Notes: a model not told the origin generated them from the sequence alone. Shown: positions 1 through 6,087, counted from the first letter of the stretch. The stretch is DNA of 10,741 nt from Roseovarius sp. (GCA_023260815.1 JALQUE010000165.1:1-10741); one strand, 5' to 3'. Translations and numbers: made by a program.

Positions 1-1
1 G

Positions 2-802
2 CGCGCACGCCCTGCGGGGGCTTTTCTGCGTCCGCTTGCGGCCTTCGTGTCGACCCGCGCCAAGAAGCTTGGTCACGACGCGACGCTCAGCCATACCGGC
101 GATACGGTCCAGTTGGATCAGATCATCATCAACGAGTTGCGCGGTCTGCTGCGGCGTATCGTCGATTATCGTCTGGCGTCCGATAATCCACCCTACCGCT
201 TCCATCTTGATGTCTCTCAGGAGGAAGAGCGCGTGATTGCGCAATTGCAGGACAACGGTGAAATGTTGCCGCTGGCGGAGGAACTGGCCAATGATGCGGT
301 CTCGCTCACGCGTCGGGGGGGTGAGTTGCGGGTCAGTCCAGTTCCCTCGGGTGGTGTGCGTCACCACATTGCCATTCCGCTGCATGTCAATGTTATCAAT
401 GGCATGGTCGTGCGTATTGGCGAGGTGCGCTACGTGCTGCCCATCCATGCAATCTTCCGTATTCATCAGGGTGAGGAAAGTGTCTCGATCTCGGCAGCCG
501 ATGGCATGCGCATGCTGCGCTTGGGTGAGGGGGATTTGTTGCCGATCCAGCCGTTGAACGGTCATTCACACGCCACAAGCGCATCGGGTCTCTATGTGAT
601 CCTGTGCGCGGGCGAGGACCGTATCGCGGTGCCGGTGGATGAAATCCTGGGTCAGCAAATTGTCATGCTGCGGCCCTTGCGTGGGGTGCTGTCAGGAATT
701 CGCGGGGTTTCTGGCCTTGCAATTCTGCCAGGTGGGGAGACTGGTATGGTTATTTCGCTCAGCCGGATGGCACGACAGCGGAATATTGCTCTGGCCGGTT
801 AA
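2..802 (+). CDS. CheA-like chemotaxis protein, C-terminal part, degenerate kinase region plus CheW domain (5' partial)
   Basis: The frame is open from the window edge; an internal GTG at 47 would give 251 residues, but the homology begins upstream of it, so the true start lies outside the window. Numbering from that GTG, residues about 117-244 are a CheW-like (SH3-type) domain, with the hallmarks NGMVVRIGEVRYVLP and VDEILGQQ near its end. Residues about 1-112 follow the CheA dimerisation-to-ATPase order (ELRGLLRRIVDY, then LQDNGEM, then RRGGELRVSPVPSGG), but the N-box Asn/His is absent, the G1 motif reads DNGEM instead of DDGxG, and the G2 glycine loop is missing. It therefore looks like a CheA relative that can scaffold through its CheW domain but probably cannot bind ATP. 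The missing N-terminus could still hold an Hpt domain. The CheA/CheW family call is firm; lack of kinase activity is inferred. Confidence 0.75.
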   Translation, partial: RARPAGAFLRPLAAFVSTRAKKLGHDATLSHTGDTVQLDQIIINELRGLLRRIVDYRLASDNPPYRFHLDVSQEEERVIAQLQDNGEMLPLAEELANDAVSLTRRGGELRVSPVPSGGVRHHIAIPLHVNVINGMVVRIGEVRYVLPIHAIFRIHQGEESVSISAADGMRMLRLGEGDLLPIQPLNGHSHATSASGLYVILCAGEDRIAVPVDEILGQQIVMLRPLRGVLSGIRGVSGLAILPGGETGMVISLSRMARQRNIALAG

Positions 803-842
803 ATACCGGCTGGTTCAGCCGTTCTTTATATTATGGAACGGC
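794..842 (+). other. Two tandem hairpins between the cheA-like gene and fliS
   Basis: GCCGGT (794-799) pairs with ACCGGC (805-810) across a 5-base loop containing the cheA-like stop codon. GCCGTTC (818-824) pairs with GAACGGC (836-842) across an 11-base A/T-rich loop. No U tract follows either stem, so these do not look like standard intrinsic terminators. They may be an attenuator, an RNA-processing or stability element, or chance. The fliS ribosome binding site GGAGG (858-862) follows the second stem. Confidence 0.35.
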
Positions 843-869
843 CGATATGAAGCGAACGGAGGCGACAAC

Positions 870-1256
870 ATGCATTCCAGTCTGGCACTCGCACGGTACC
901 GAAAGGTAGCCCAGCCACAACCCTCCGAGATCGAGGATCCCCATGCGGTGATCGAGGTCACCCTGCGCGAACTTACGCGCTCTGCGCAGGTTCTTCTTGC
1001 GGCGGAAGCGGCTGGAACACGCGGCCCTGACAGCCATCTGAACCGGGCGCTGACCGCGATCTACATTCTGCAATCCAGTCTGGATTTCGAGCAGGGAGCT
1101 GACATCGCGGAAGACCTGTTCAAGCTTTACGAGTTCACACGACTGCAGATCCTGCTGCATTGGCGGGGCGAGGGGGGCGGCGATCTTGCAACGGCCGTGC
1201 GCGCGCTCGAGGATATTCACGGGGCATGGGTGGCAATCGGGAAGACCCAACGATGA
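870..1256 (+). CDS. fliS: Flagellar secretion chaperone FliS
   Basis: FliS is a small cytoplasmic helical-bundle chaperone that binds the C-terminus of newly made flagellin, prevents premature polymerisation and delivers it to the export apparatus through FlhA. The 128-residue product has the family's usual length. Its pattern is typical: an early ARYRKVA segment, a region of small helical residues (residues about 30-55), then NRALTAIYILQSSLDFEQGA followed by DIAEDLFKLYEF, matching the conserved FliS stretch in which a helix leads into a long-lived LD-x-E-x-G motif and the LY-x-[FY] signature. ATG 870 is chosen because GGAGG (858-862) lies seven bases upstream. The stop overlaps the next start as ATGA, indicating translational coupling. 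No fliD lies directly upstream, which is unusual because fliD-fliS-fliT is the common order. Confidence 0.85.
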   Translation: MHSSLALARYRKVAQPQPSEIEDPHAVIEVTLRELTRSAQVLLAAEAAGTRGPDSHLNRALTAIYILQSSLDFEQGADIAEDLFKLYEFTRLQILLHWRGEGGGDLATAVRALEDIHGAWVAIGKTQR

Positions 1257-1504
1257 ACTGTGTCATCGAAACCCTTGAGGATCATAGGCAAGCCGCCCGC
1301 GTTGGACGGATCAGCGAGGCAATGTGCCGGGCGGCATTGTCGGGCCGCCTTCAGGAACAGGAAGACCTGTCCGAGGCTTTGGCCAAAGCCCTGCATGAAA
1401 GCCAGCGTTCGCCGGCGGTTTTTGCAGCCGTGAAGGCTGCCCGCGACGATCTGCGGTCCACGATGCAACAACTGCGGTCCCGCCGCGATGCGGCGCGAGG
1501 GTGA
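1253..1504 (+). CDS. Small helical protein in the fliT position
   Basis: An 83-residue, charged, almost entirely helical protein with no signal peptide or membrane segment. Its ATG overlaps the fliS stop (ATGA), and a GGGAAG-like ribosome binding site sits about ten bases upstream. Flagellar operons commonly place fliT, a small helical chaperone for the FliD cap, directly after fliS, so a FliT-like role is the natural guess from position. The sequence itself (for example QEQEDLSEALAKALHES, then a Lys/Arg-rich C-terminus) shows no motif I can assign to FliT, and it is shorter than typical FliT proteins of roughly 100-120 residues. I regard it as a real gene of uncertain function, probably a flagellar chaperone or adaptor. 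Confidence 0.6.
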   Translation: MNCVIETLEDHRQAARVGRISEAMCRAALSGRLQEQEDLSEALAKALHESQRSPAVFAAVKAARDDLRSTMQQLRSRRDAARG

Positions 1505-1509
1505 TGAAC

Positions 1510-1737
1510 ATGAAAGACTGTCCTACCTGCCGAACCTGCCTCATTTTGCGGCCATTTCTGGCTGTTGCCTGCATGCTGATCATCCTGATCTGGCTGCGAC
1601 CCGATGGTCTTGTGACGATGGCGGGATTTTTTCCTGCCAACGAAACGCTCGTTGCCGTCATGATGGGTGTCGGAACCTTGGGCTTTGGTCTGCGATATCT
1701 TGGCTACAGGCGCTCCGGGTGCAGCAGGGACGTGTGA
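1510..1737 (+). CDS. Small two-helix membrane protein with N-terminal CxxCxxC
   Basis: A 75-residue hydrophobic protein of unknown function. I chose ATG 1510 because GAGGG (1497-1501) lies eight bases upstream; GTG 1501 and ATG 1504 are alternative in-frame starts, the latter overlapping the previous stop. The N-terminus reads MKDCPTCRTC, giving three cysteines spaced CxxCxxC just before a first hydrophobic segment (about residues 11-29). A second membrane segment follows around residues 43-60, then a short Arg/Cys tail (YRRSGCSRDV). The cysteines could bind metal or form disulfides, but the sequence does not decide this. It is the last gene of the fliS operon as seen here and converges with the minus-strand ORF ending at 1704; their 3' ends overlap by 34 bases. 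I do not recognise the family. Confidence 0.5.
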   Translation: MKDCPTCRTCLILRPFLAVACMLIILIWLRPDGLVTMAGFFPANETLVAVMMGVGTLGFGLRYLGYRRSGCSRDV

Positions 1738-1922
1738 CGCCGAGCCGGTCTGTCGCCCAATTCCGAGGTGGGCGAAGTGGTGATAAGTTCCAGAACCGGA
1801 ACCACGCGCCGTTGGCGCATTTTCCCGCCAGAATCCAGCATCACGATCTCGATCTCTGCGTCCATGAGCGGAGCGCTCATCGAAGGGCATGTTCGGTCAT
1901 AGAGGGACATACGTGGCCTCAC
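1704..1922 (-). CDS. Small hypothetical protein downstream of the FliL-like gene
   Basis: A 72-codon frame starting at a GTG that overlaps the upstream stop codon (GTGA); an internal ATG at 1910 would give 68 residues. The central part (DAEIEIVMLDSGGKMRQRR, then VVPVLELITTSP) looks like genuine beta/alpha protein sequence, and by my count roughly 70 percent of third codon positions are G or C, as in the neighbouring genes. There is no signal peptide or membrane segment. Its end overlaps the convergent membrane-protein gene on the plus strand by 34 bases. It may be translated by coupling from the FliL-like gene. No function can be assigned, and it could be a non-coding frame. Confidence 0.4.
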   Translation of the reverse strand: MRPRMSLYDRTCPSMSAPLMDAEIEIVMLDSGGKMRQRRVVPVLELITTSPTSELGDRPARRHTSLLHPERL

Positions 1923-2428
1923 TTTTCTGAGAGAGTGGTTGAGGAGTGAATTGCTTTGAGAACCAGGACTTCGCGGGCATAGGCGGGCATTCCATCCCGC
2001 TCGAATGCCATATTCAGCGCGGTGCGCATCGATTGTGTGACCGGGACTGCGACATCTGACCAGGTGAACGGATCGGAGGTGTCCTCGATGATGTCCTGCA
2101 CCGCTGTGGCCAGATCCGCCGTCAGCACCGACCGGCCATTGTCGAACACGACAAGCAAAGAGGATGGCGTTTCAGGCTCCAGCACAAGCGCGAGTTCCAG
2201 CGATAGTGTCTGACCTGACTCCAACGTGGCGACCACAGGGTCCATGAGTTCGTGATAGATCGGTTTGGCGGCGTTGAGTGGGGCGACCTCATCCTCTGGC
2301 GTGATCGCCTGGGACGATACTGCGGGCTTTTGGCCAAGGGCCACGACGCTGCCAACGGCCACATATGCGGGCACGGCAAAGCCGATCAAGGCGACAGTCA
2401 GAACTTGTGTCAGGGAGAAAGCTTTCAT
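1919..2428 (-). CDS. FliL-like single-span membrane protein
   Basis: FliL is an inner-membrane protein whose periplasmic domain surrounds the MotAB stator and supports motor torque. This 169-residue product has the same architecture: a short cytoplasmic start, one membrane helix (about residues 8-30), a linker, then a compact domain. The domain order agrees with FliL: an opening PIYHELMDPVVATL (compare the FliL pattern of a strand leading to ...VNL), a strand pair SLELALVLEPE, a helix around ADLATAVQDIIEDT, a helix QSMRTALNMAFERDG and a final strand EVLVLKAIHS. These are pattern-level similarities rather than diagnostic residues, so the call is tentative; another stator-associated bitopic protein is possible. 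It is transcribed away from the plus-strand gene at 2572, and the small ORF 1704-1922 overlaps its stop. The Shine-Dalgarno sequence is weak. Confidence 0.5.
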   Translation of the reverse strand: MKAFSLTQVLTVALIGFAVPAYVAVGSVVALGQKPAVSSQAITPEDEVAPLNAAKPIYHELMDPVVATLESGQTLSLELALVLEPETPSSLLVVFDNGRSVLTADLATAVQDIIEDTSDPFTWSDVAVPVTQSMRTALNMAFERDGMPAYAREVLVLKAIHSSTTLSEK

Positions 2429-2503
2429 TCCGATATCTTATCAGGATGGGTGCGCCCGCCCGATAGTGCATCCGAGATAGCGTATTATCTTTCGCGTCAG
2501 GCC

Positions 2504-2529
2504 TAAGACAGGCAAAAACGTGACGTTAT
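2504..2529 (+). promoter_or_regulatory. Weak candidate sigma-28 promoter upstream of the NHLP-like gene
   Basis: CTAAG at 2503-2507 and GACGTTAT at 2522-2529 are separated by 14 bases and lie about 43 bases before the ATG at 2572. The -10-like octamer closely resembles the one proposed upstream of flgM (GTCGTTAT), but the -35 has G instead of A and the spacing is one base short of the usual 15. This is a suggestion only. Confidence 0.2.
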
Positions 2530-2571
2530 GATCCAAGTAGCCGTGTGTCCGGATCAAGGATCGATACCAGC

Positions 2572-2967
2572 ATGTCCTTTCGAACATTGCGCGACAGGGT
2601 CAGCCGCGTCCGTCAGCAAGATGCCGGGCAGGGAGCAGGCCATCGGGTCGCTCCTGCCTCGCGTGAGTTTGCGCTGGTCGATATGTCCACTCGGCTGGTC
2701 GATCGCGATATGGTGGAAGACGTATTGCCGGACATTCTGGGCCGTGCCTTGGCCCGAGGCTGGATCGATCCGGTGTTTCAAGAGTGCCTTCTGAAAGATC
2801 CCAAGGCGTTGCTGGAGCGGTATTCGGTCTTTCTGCCCAGTTCCATTCTTGTCCGCTCAGAACACGATGCCAACCGGCGCGAGCGTCTTGTTGTTTATGA
2901 GGTGCTGCCTGGCAAGAAGCCTCAAAGATTGCTGTATCTCCAGCTTGTCATGAGGGCAGGCCGTTGA
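2572..2967 (+). CDS. Unknown protein with NHLP/nitrile-hydratase-alpha-like segment
   Basis: A 131-residue cytoplasmic protein with no signal peptide. ATG 2572 is preferred over GTG 2545 because AAGGA (2556-2560) precedes it at 11 bases. Residues about 54-113 follow the pattern seen in NHLP leader peptides and the N-terminal helices of nitrile hydratase alpha subunits: a helix with A-x-x-x-W-x-DP-x-F (ALARGWIDPVFQ), LL-x-DPKALL (residues 73-81), a short LP turn (FLPSS), a V-containing strand, and a closing VLP at 111-113. It has a basic N-terminal extension of about 50 residues and a short hydrophobic/basic tail (RLLYLQLVMRAGR). It lacks the Gly-Gly cleavage site and small-residue core typical of RiPP precursors, and no maturation enzyme is nearby, so a peptide-precursor role is doubtful. 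It is translationally coupled to the Sel1 gene. Function unknown; location in a flagellar cluster suggests a motility role. Confidence 0.65.
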   Translation: MSFRTLRDRVSRVRQQDAGQGAGHRVAPASREFALVDMSTRLVDRDMVEDVLPDILGRALARGWIDPVFQECLLKDPKALLERYSVFLPSSILVRSEHDANRRERLVVYEVLPGKKPQRLLYLQLVMRAGR

Positions 2968-3569
2968 AAACCGTGGCGAACATCTGCGGGATTGCCCTGC
3001 TTGCGTCCTGGCCCTGTTTTGCGCGATCGGCTGATGCCGTGGACGACGCTTTGAAGGCGTTTAGGGCCGGTGACGCGCAGCAGGCGGTGCGCCTTTTGTC
3101 GGGCGCTGCACAGTCTGGTGATCTGACGGCGGCGACCAATCTTGGCGTCTTGCTGGCAAGGGGGCAGGGTGTGGCGCAAAACGATGCCGAGGCGCTGTAT
3201 TGGCTGTTGAAAGCCCGTCTGATGGGCGAGCCGCGTGCAGGCCGCATGGCCGAAGCTGTGGCGCGGGGCATCACCGAAGACCAGCATGCAAATGTGGTGG
3301 ACCGCCTTGCGCACGACCTTGAGAGCCGCGCACAAGACGGGTCGATCCGGGCGTTGATTGCCCTGGGGGCACTCGAGACAGCCCTGAGATCGCCAGCTGA
3401 TCTGGGCCGGGGCTATATGTGGTTTGCGGCTGCAGCGGCGTTGGGGGATCGGGAGGCTCTGATCTTGCGCGATACGATCGCCCGCGACCTCACTGTGGAA
3501 GATCGGCAGGCTGCGCAAGAGAAACTGTCTCAATTATATAAGAAGTTTCCGAAAATTCAGATGCAATAA
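2964..3569 (+). CDS. Secreted Sel1-repeat (TPR-like) protein
   Basis: A 201-residue protein with a Sec signal peptide (residues 1 to about 23, cleavage near ARSADA), so it is probably periplasmic. The mature part contains Sel1-type repeats, short helix pairs with small-residue and Leu/Gly spacing: AATNLGVLLARGQGVAQNDA with EALYWLLKA (about residues 53-85), and a second unit with ALIALGALETA and GYMWFAAAAALGD (about 133-165). Sel1 repeats are protein-protein interaction scaffolds. The start is a TTG at 2964 whose last bases overlap the preceding stop (TTGA), with AGGGCAGG (2953-2960) just upstream, so it is co-translated with the NHLP-like gene. Its place between stator-like and basal-body genes suggests an accessory flagellar or motor-assembly factor, but this is inferred only from context. 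Confidence 0.75.
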   Translation: MKTVANICGIALLASWPCFARSADAVDDALKAFRAGDAQQAVRLLSGAAQSGDLTAATNLGVLLARGQGVAQNDAEALYWLLKARLMGEPRAGRMAEAVARGITEDQHANVVDRLAHDLESRAQDGSIRALIALGALETALRSPADLGRGYMWFAAAAALGDREALILRDTIARDLTVEDRQAAQEKLSQLYKKFPKIQMQ

Positions 3570-3594
3570 GACAGCATTTTTGAGGATCTGGGTG

Positions 3595-3933
3595 TCAATT
3601 TGGCCTGCGCCGCTGTCTTGCAGTAAGCGTCAGGCGTTGCGCACGTCCACGCGGCTTGAGATCCGTGCGCGCCATATCGACGACCTGCGAGATGATGCGA
3701 TCCTCGCGCAGCCATTCGATATCCGATTGCAAGCGATCCACCTGTTCGCTGAGCGCCTCGACCTGAGTGCCGAACTGCGCAAACTCTTTCGCGATGCCCC
3801 GCTCGGTCGCCAGACGCGAAAGGCGCTTTTCAAGTCGCTTGATGTAAAACGCAACGCATATGCCTGCCAGTGTCAGGCTGATTGCCGTTCCAACAACAAT
3901 GATACCTGCCTGTGAAACAAGATATGCGTTCAT
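3595..3933 (-). CDS. Small membrane protein with coiled coil, downstream of flgM
   Basis: A 112-residue protein with a membrane helix at residues about 8-30, immediately followed by a long amphipathic charged region (about 32-78: KRLEKRLSRLATERG, then EALSEQVDRLQSDIEWLRED) expected to form a coiled coil, and a strongly basic C-terminus (KPRGRAQRLTLTARQRRR). The likely topology is N-terminus outside, with the coiled coil and basic tail in the cytoplasm. It starts 12 bases after the flgM stop, the usual place of flgN. FlgN is a soluble helical chaperone of about 140 residues without a membrane segment, so this is not a typical FlgN. The overlapping plus-strand frame 3580-3915 is rejected because only the minus frame has a coherent membrane/coiled-coil design. 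Function unknown. Confidence 0.6.
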   Translation of the reverse strand: MNAYLVSQAGIIVVGTAISLTLAGICVAFYIKRLEKRLSRLATERGIAKEFAQFGTQVEALSEQVDRLQSDIEWLREDRIISQVVDMARTDLKPRGRAQRLTLTARQRRRPN

Positions 3934-3945
3934 GGACGGGTCTCG

Positions 3946-4260
3946 TTACAGGCGAATGTCGTCGTGGCTGTCAAACAGGTGTCGCGTGATCTTGTCGACA
4001 TCGATGGGATAGGTTCCGTTCTCGATTGCCTTCTTGATGCGTTCCACGGTGTCCAGATCGAAGGGCGGACCTTTGGAGATCAGATCGCTGACCACGCTTG
4101 ATGTGCCGGAAGATCCAAGCTGAACCTGATCACGGCTGATCGACGCGGTTTTGCCCACTTTGTCGACTTGGTTTCTTTCGGACGATGTATCGGCGACCGG
4201 GGCGCCCGAGGCGCTGCGGATCCGTCCGGCTGCTGCCGAGGAAATGGGATCGACCATCAT
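3946..4260 (-). CDS. flgM: Anti-sigma-28 factor FlgM
   Basis: FlgM binds FliA (sigma-28) in the cytoplasm and blocks late flagellar transcription until the hook-basal body is complete, when FlgM is exported through the flagellum. The 104-residue protein has the usual disordered N-terminal half rich in Ser, Ala and Gly, and the conserved C-terminal FliA-binding segment at residues about 67-100: FDLDTVERIKKAIENGTY followed by IDVDKITRHLFD, matching the FlgM pattern of V-xx-I-xx-A-I-x-x-G-x-Y-x-ID. There are two adjacent ATGs (4260 and 4257); GGGAGA lies four to seven bases upstream, so either may be used. The partner sigma factor gene fliA is in the same window but is interrupted. Confidence 0.9.
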   Translation of the reverse strand: MMVDPISSAAAGRIRSASGAPVADTSSERNQVDKVGKTASISRDQVQLGSSGTSSVVSDLISKGPPFDLDTVERIKKAIENGTYPIDVDKITRHLFDSHDDIRL

Positions 4261-4300
4261 TGCTCTCCCGACTCTGGTTGGGGTGTTACGACTGAAGGAT

Positions 4301-4327
4301 ATAACGACCCGGTGTCAGAATGTTTTA
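4301..4327 (-). promoter_or_regulatory. Candidate sigma-28 (FliA) promoter for flgM
   Basis: Read on the minus strand, CTAAA (TAAA at 4327-4324) is followed by exactly 15 bases and then GTCGTTAT (4308-4301), compared with the FliA consensus TAAA-N15-GCCGATAA. The -35 is perfect and the -10 matches five of eight positions. It overlaps the last codons of flgA and lies about 40 bases upstream of the flgM ATG. This fits the known pattern in which flgM has a FliA-dependent promoter of its own besides read-through from flgA. Confidence 0.4.
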
Positions 4328-4995
4328 GCCGACACCGAAACTTTTCCTTTTCCAGTGACGATGCCTGTCAAGATCCTGTCGGATGACAGGCTCTGCAATG
4401 CCACGCGCTCTCCCAATTGGGCGTTGGACAGGGCCTTGGCTTCGGCGGCGACCTGTATGCCCTGCATGTCCAGAGTAACGGTCACCAGATCGCCTTTTTG
4501 AAGCGTGTAAGACATTTCCAGATGGCGTGCCTGAAGAACCCGCCCCGCCCCAAGTGCCGTCTTGAGCCGTCGTCCGATGGCGTGATCGCGCAGGACCAGC
4601 GCGGTGGTCGCTGCGGTATGTGGTGCCTTGGTTTCGGTGATATGGGCGGGTTGCAGGATGGTTCCTGCGGGCAGGCTTTCGACAAGGGTCAGCACGGTTT
4701 GGGTCACCGCGGGTCGGGACGGCGCCTGCGCCTGATGCGTGATGCGGATGATGCGGCGCCATTTTGGCGTGTCACAGGACAAGGCAAGGCTGCCTGCATC
4801 GCGGTCGACGGTGATCTTGGGCGGCTGATCACAGTCGGGCGTGGGGCGGTGCGGGGACAGTGCCGGTGATCCTGTCAGACCGGCGTTGGCGATGGCTGCC
4901 TCAAGGCTTTGGCGCAAGGGGATGGTGTCTGATGCGACGGATTGGGCCGGCCAGACAAGGACGAGTATCAGGACAATGAACAGTCGGCATATCAT
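4315..4995 (-). CDS. flgA: Flagellar P-ring assembly chaperone FlgA
   Basis: FlgA is a periplasmic chaperone needed for polymerisation of FlgI into the P ring. The 226-residue product begins with a Sec signal peptide (residues 1-22, ending SVAS). The C-terminal SAF-type domain is well conserved: SLPAGTILQPAHI, then LVLRDHAIGRRLKTALGAGRVL, LQKGDLVTVTLDMQGIQVAA, EAKALSNAQLGERVALQSL and a closing strand with LTGIVTGKGKV. The order (G-x-I/V-x-x-A-x-x-I; A-IG; L-x-x-G-x-x-L; V-x-x-G-x-x-V; A-L-x-x-A-x-x-G-x-x-V) is characteristic of FlgA. The N-terminal half is divergent and holds two cysteines (DCDQPP and LSCDTP). AGGGA about nine bases before the ATG acts as ribosome binding site; the flgT stop is only five bases upstream. 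The flgA-flgM order is common. Confidence 0.9.
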   Translation of the reverse strand: MICRLFIVLILVLVWPAQSVASDTIPLRQSLEAAIANAGLTGSPALSPHRPTPDCDQPPKITVDRDAGSLALSCDTPKWRRIIRITHQAQAPSRPAVTQTVLTLVESLPAGTILQPAHITETKAPHTAATTALVLRDHAIGRRLKTALGAGRVLQARHLEMSYTLQKGDLVTVTLDMQGIQVAAEAKALSNAQLGERVALQSLSSDRILTGIVTGKGKVSVSAKTF

Positions 4996-5000
4996 CGGTG

Positions 5001-6083
5001 TCAGTCCCTGAAACCGGCTTTGACCAGATAGACGCGGCGCTGTGCGAACTGCCGGGCCGGACTCGACGGGTCAAGCGGACGCAGCAGGGTGCGGGATGGC
5101 TCGACACGCACCACTTCCAGCAAAGTCAGCCCATCGTACGTTAGATCCGGTATGCCGATGCTGCCAGCGGTTATGCCATGACGGCTGGCAAGTGGAATGC
5201 TCAGACGATCGCCCTCGAGCGCAAGAATTGCGGCAGGAGGCTGGCAGGCCAAGTTTTGCAGAAAGCTTTCGACGACGGTTTTCAACTCTGCGATTTCCAA
5301 AGCTGCCATTTGACGCGCCTGCCCGGAAACGGCCCGTAACATACTGCTTTTGGGAAGAATGAAATGGGTCGTGGTTGTCTTGAATGTCTTTTTCCCATCG
5401 GGGCTTAGCATGGACAATCTCAGCTCGACTCCGAGGCGCGAAATGCCCTTTGCCGGCGCGATATGAATGGCAACGTCGAGAATGCTGTTGCCCTTGCCGG
5501 GACGAGGTTGTCCGCGCATGAGCGCGGCATAATTCAACTCGGATGGCACCCGCGTCGATCGATCCGCGACAATGCCGTCCAAAGTGGCATGACGACTGCT
5601 GTGGAGGGTCGTGATTATGGATTGGGCTAGGTGGGCGGCGGCTTGTTCGGCCCAGGCGGGGCTGGACGGTTTGACTGTGATCTGCGGGGGGCGCATCGTC
5701 ACGACAAGGTGGTTATTGCCCATGCAGTGTTGGGGTGATGGCGGTTTGACGCGCGCCGAAATGCGCACCTCCCAGCGATCCGCGTGGCGGGTTTGAGACA
5801 GGATACGGTAACTAGATACCTCTGCGGCGGTCTCGAGAATGGTAAGGTCCGTACGAATTGTACTGCGGTCCAGTACGGAAATGCCGTGGATGCGCGACCC
5901 GCCCTGAAGTGCCGCCGAGACCAGCGCATCGCCAAGCGCGCGCCGGCGTGCCGCATCGGTATCCGCACGCCCCGAGATATAGGCGACGCCCAAGGCTTCG
6001 ACCATGTCGGCTTGCGCACGGGCCGGGGTGCCCGGCAGGACGAAGACCCCCAGAAACAGGATCAGGGCAAATGTCGCGCGCAT
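5001..6083 (-). CDS. flgT: Flagellar assembly protein T (FlgT-like, H-ring component)
   Basis: FlgT is a periplasmic protein that in Vibrio forms the H ring around the LP ring and helps recruit motor components; a distant homologue is known to be needed for rotation in Rhodobacter sphaeroides. The 360-residue product has a signal peptide (1 to about 24, ending RAQA). Residues about 27-115 match the FlgT N-terminal domain (GVAYISGRADTDAARRRAL, then a helix-strand order ending RWEVRISARV). The middle part is variable, with VDVAI-like strands. The last 75 residues form a small beta domain (LEGDRLSIPLASRHGITAG, LTYDGLTLLEVVRVEP) like FlgT-C. ATG 6083 is chosen because AAAGGAG lies nine bases upstream and a signal peptide follows; the frame is open to 6203 but that extension overlaps flgP and lacks a signal. 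It starts four bases after the flgP stop. Confidence 0.8.
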   Translation of the reverse strand: MRATFALILFLGVFVLPGTPARAQADMVEALGVAYISGRADTDAARRRALGDALVSAALQGGSRIHGISVLDRSTIRTDLTILETAAEVSSYRILSQTRHADRWEVRISARVKPPSPQHCMGNNHLVVTMRPPQITVKPSSPAWAEQAAAHLAQSIITTLHSSRHATLDGIVADRSTRVPSELNYAALMRGQPRPGKGNSILDVAIHIAPAKGISRLGVELRLSMLSPDGKKTFKTTTTHFILPKSSMLRAVSGQARQMAALEIAELKTVVESFLQNLACQPPAAILALEGDRLSIPLASRHGITAGSIGIPDLTYDGLTLLEVVRVEPSRTLLRPLDPSSPARQFAQRRVYLVKAGFRD

Positions 6084-6087
6084 GGCG

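Noticed and set aside
1488..1949. Plus-strand frame of 153 codons across the convergent region
   Set aside because: Rich in His, Arg and Cys without a domain; it overlaps the membrane-protein gene and the FliL-side ORF in other frames, both of which look more protein-like.
2922..3533. Minus-strand frame opposite the Sel1-repeat gene
   Set aside because: The plus strand has a signal peptide, Sel1 repeats and coupled translation; the minus frame has Arg/His/Cys-rich shadow composition.
2572..3569. A RiPP (peptide natural product) cluster based on the NHLP-like leader
   Set aside because: There is no Gly-Gly cleavage site, no core peptide, no cyclodehydratase, radical SAM enzyme or peptidase-transporter in the window, and the neighbours are flagellar.
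3580..3915. Plus-strand frame opposite the coiled-coil membrane protein
   Set aside because: The minus frame has a clear membrane helix followed by a coiled coil and sits in the flgM operon; the plus frame shows nothing coherent.
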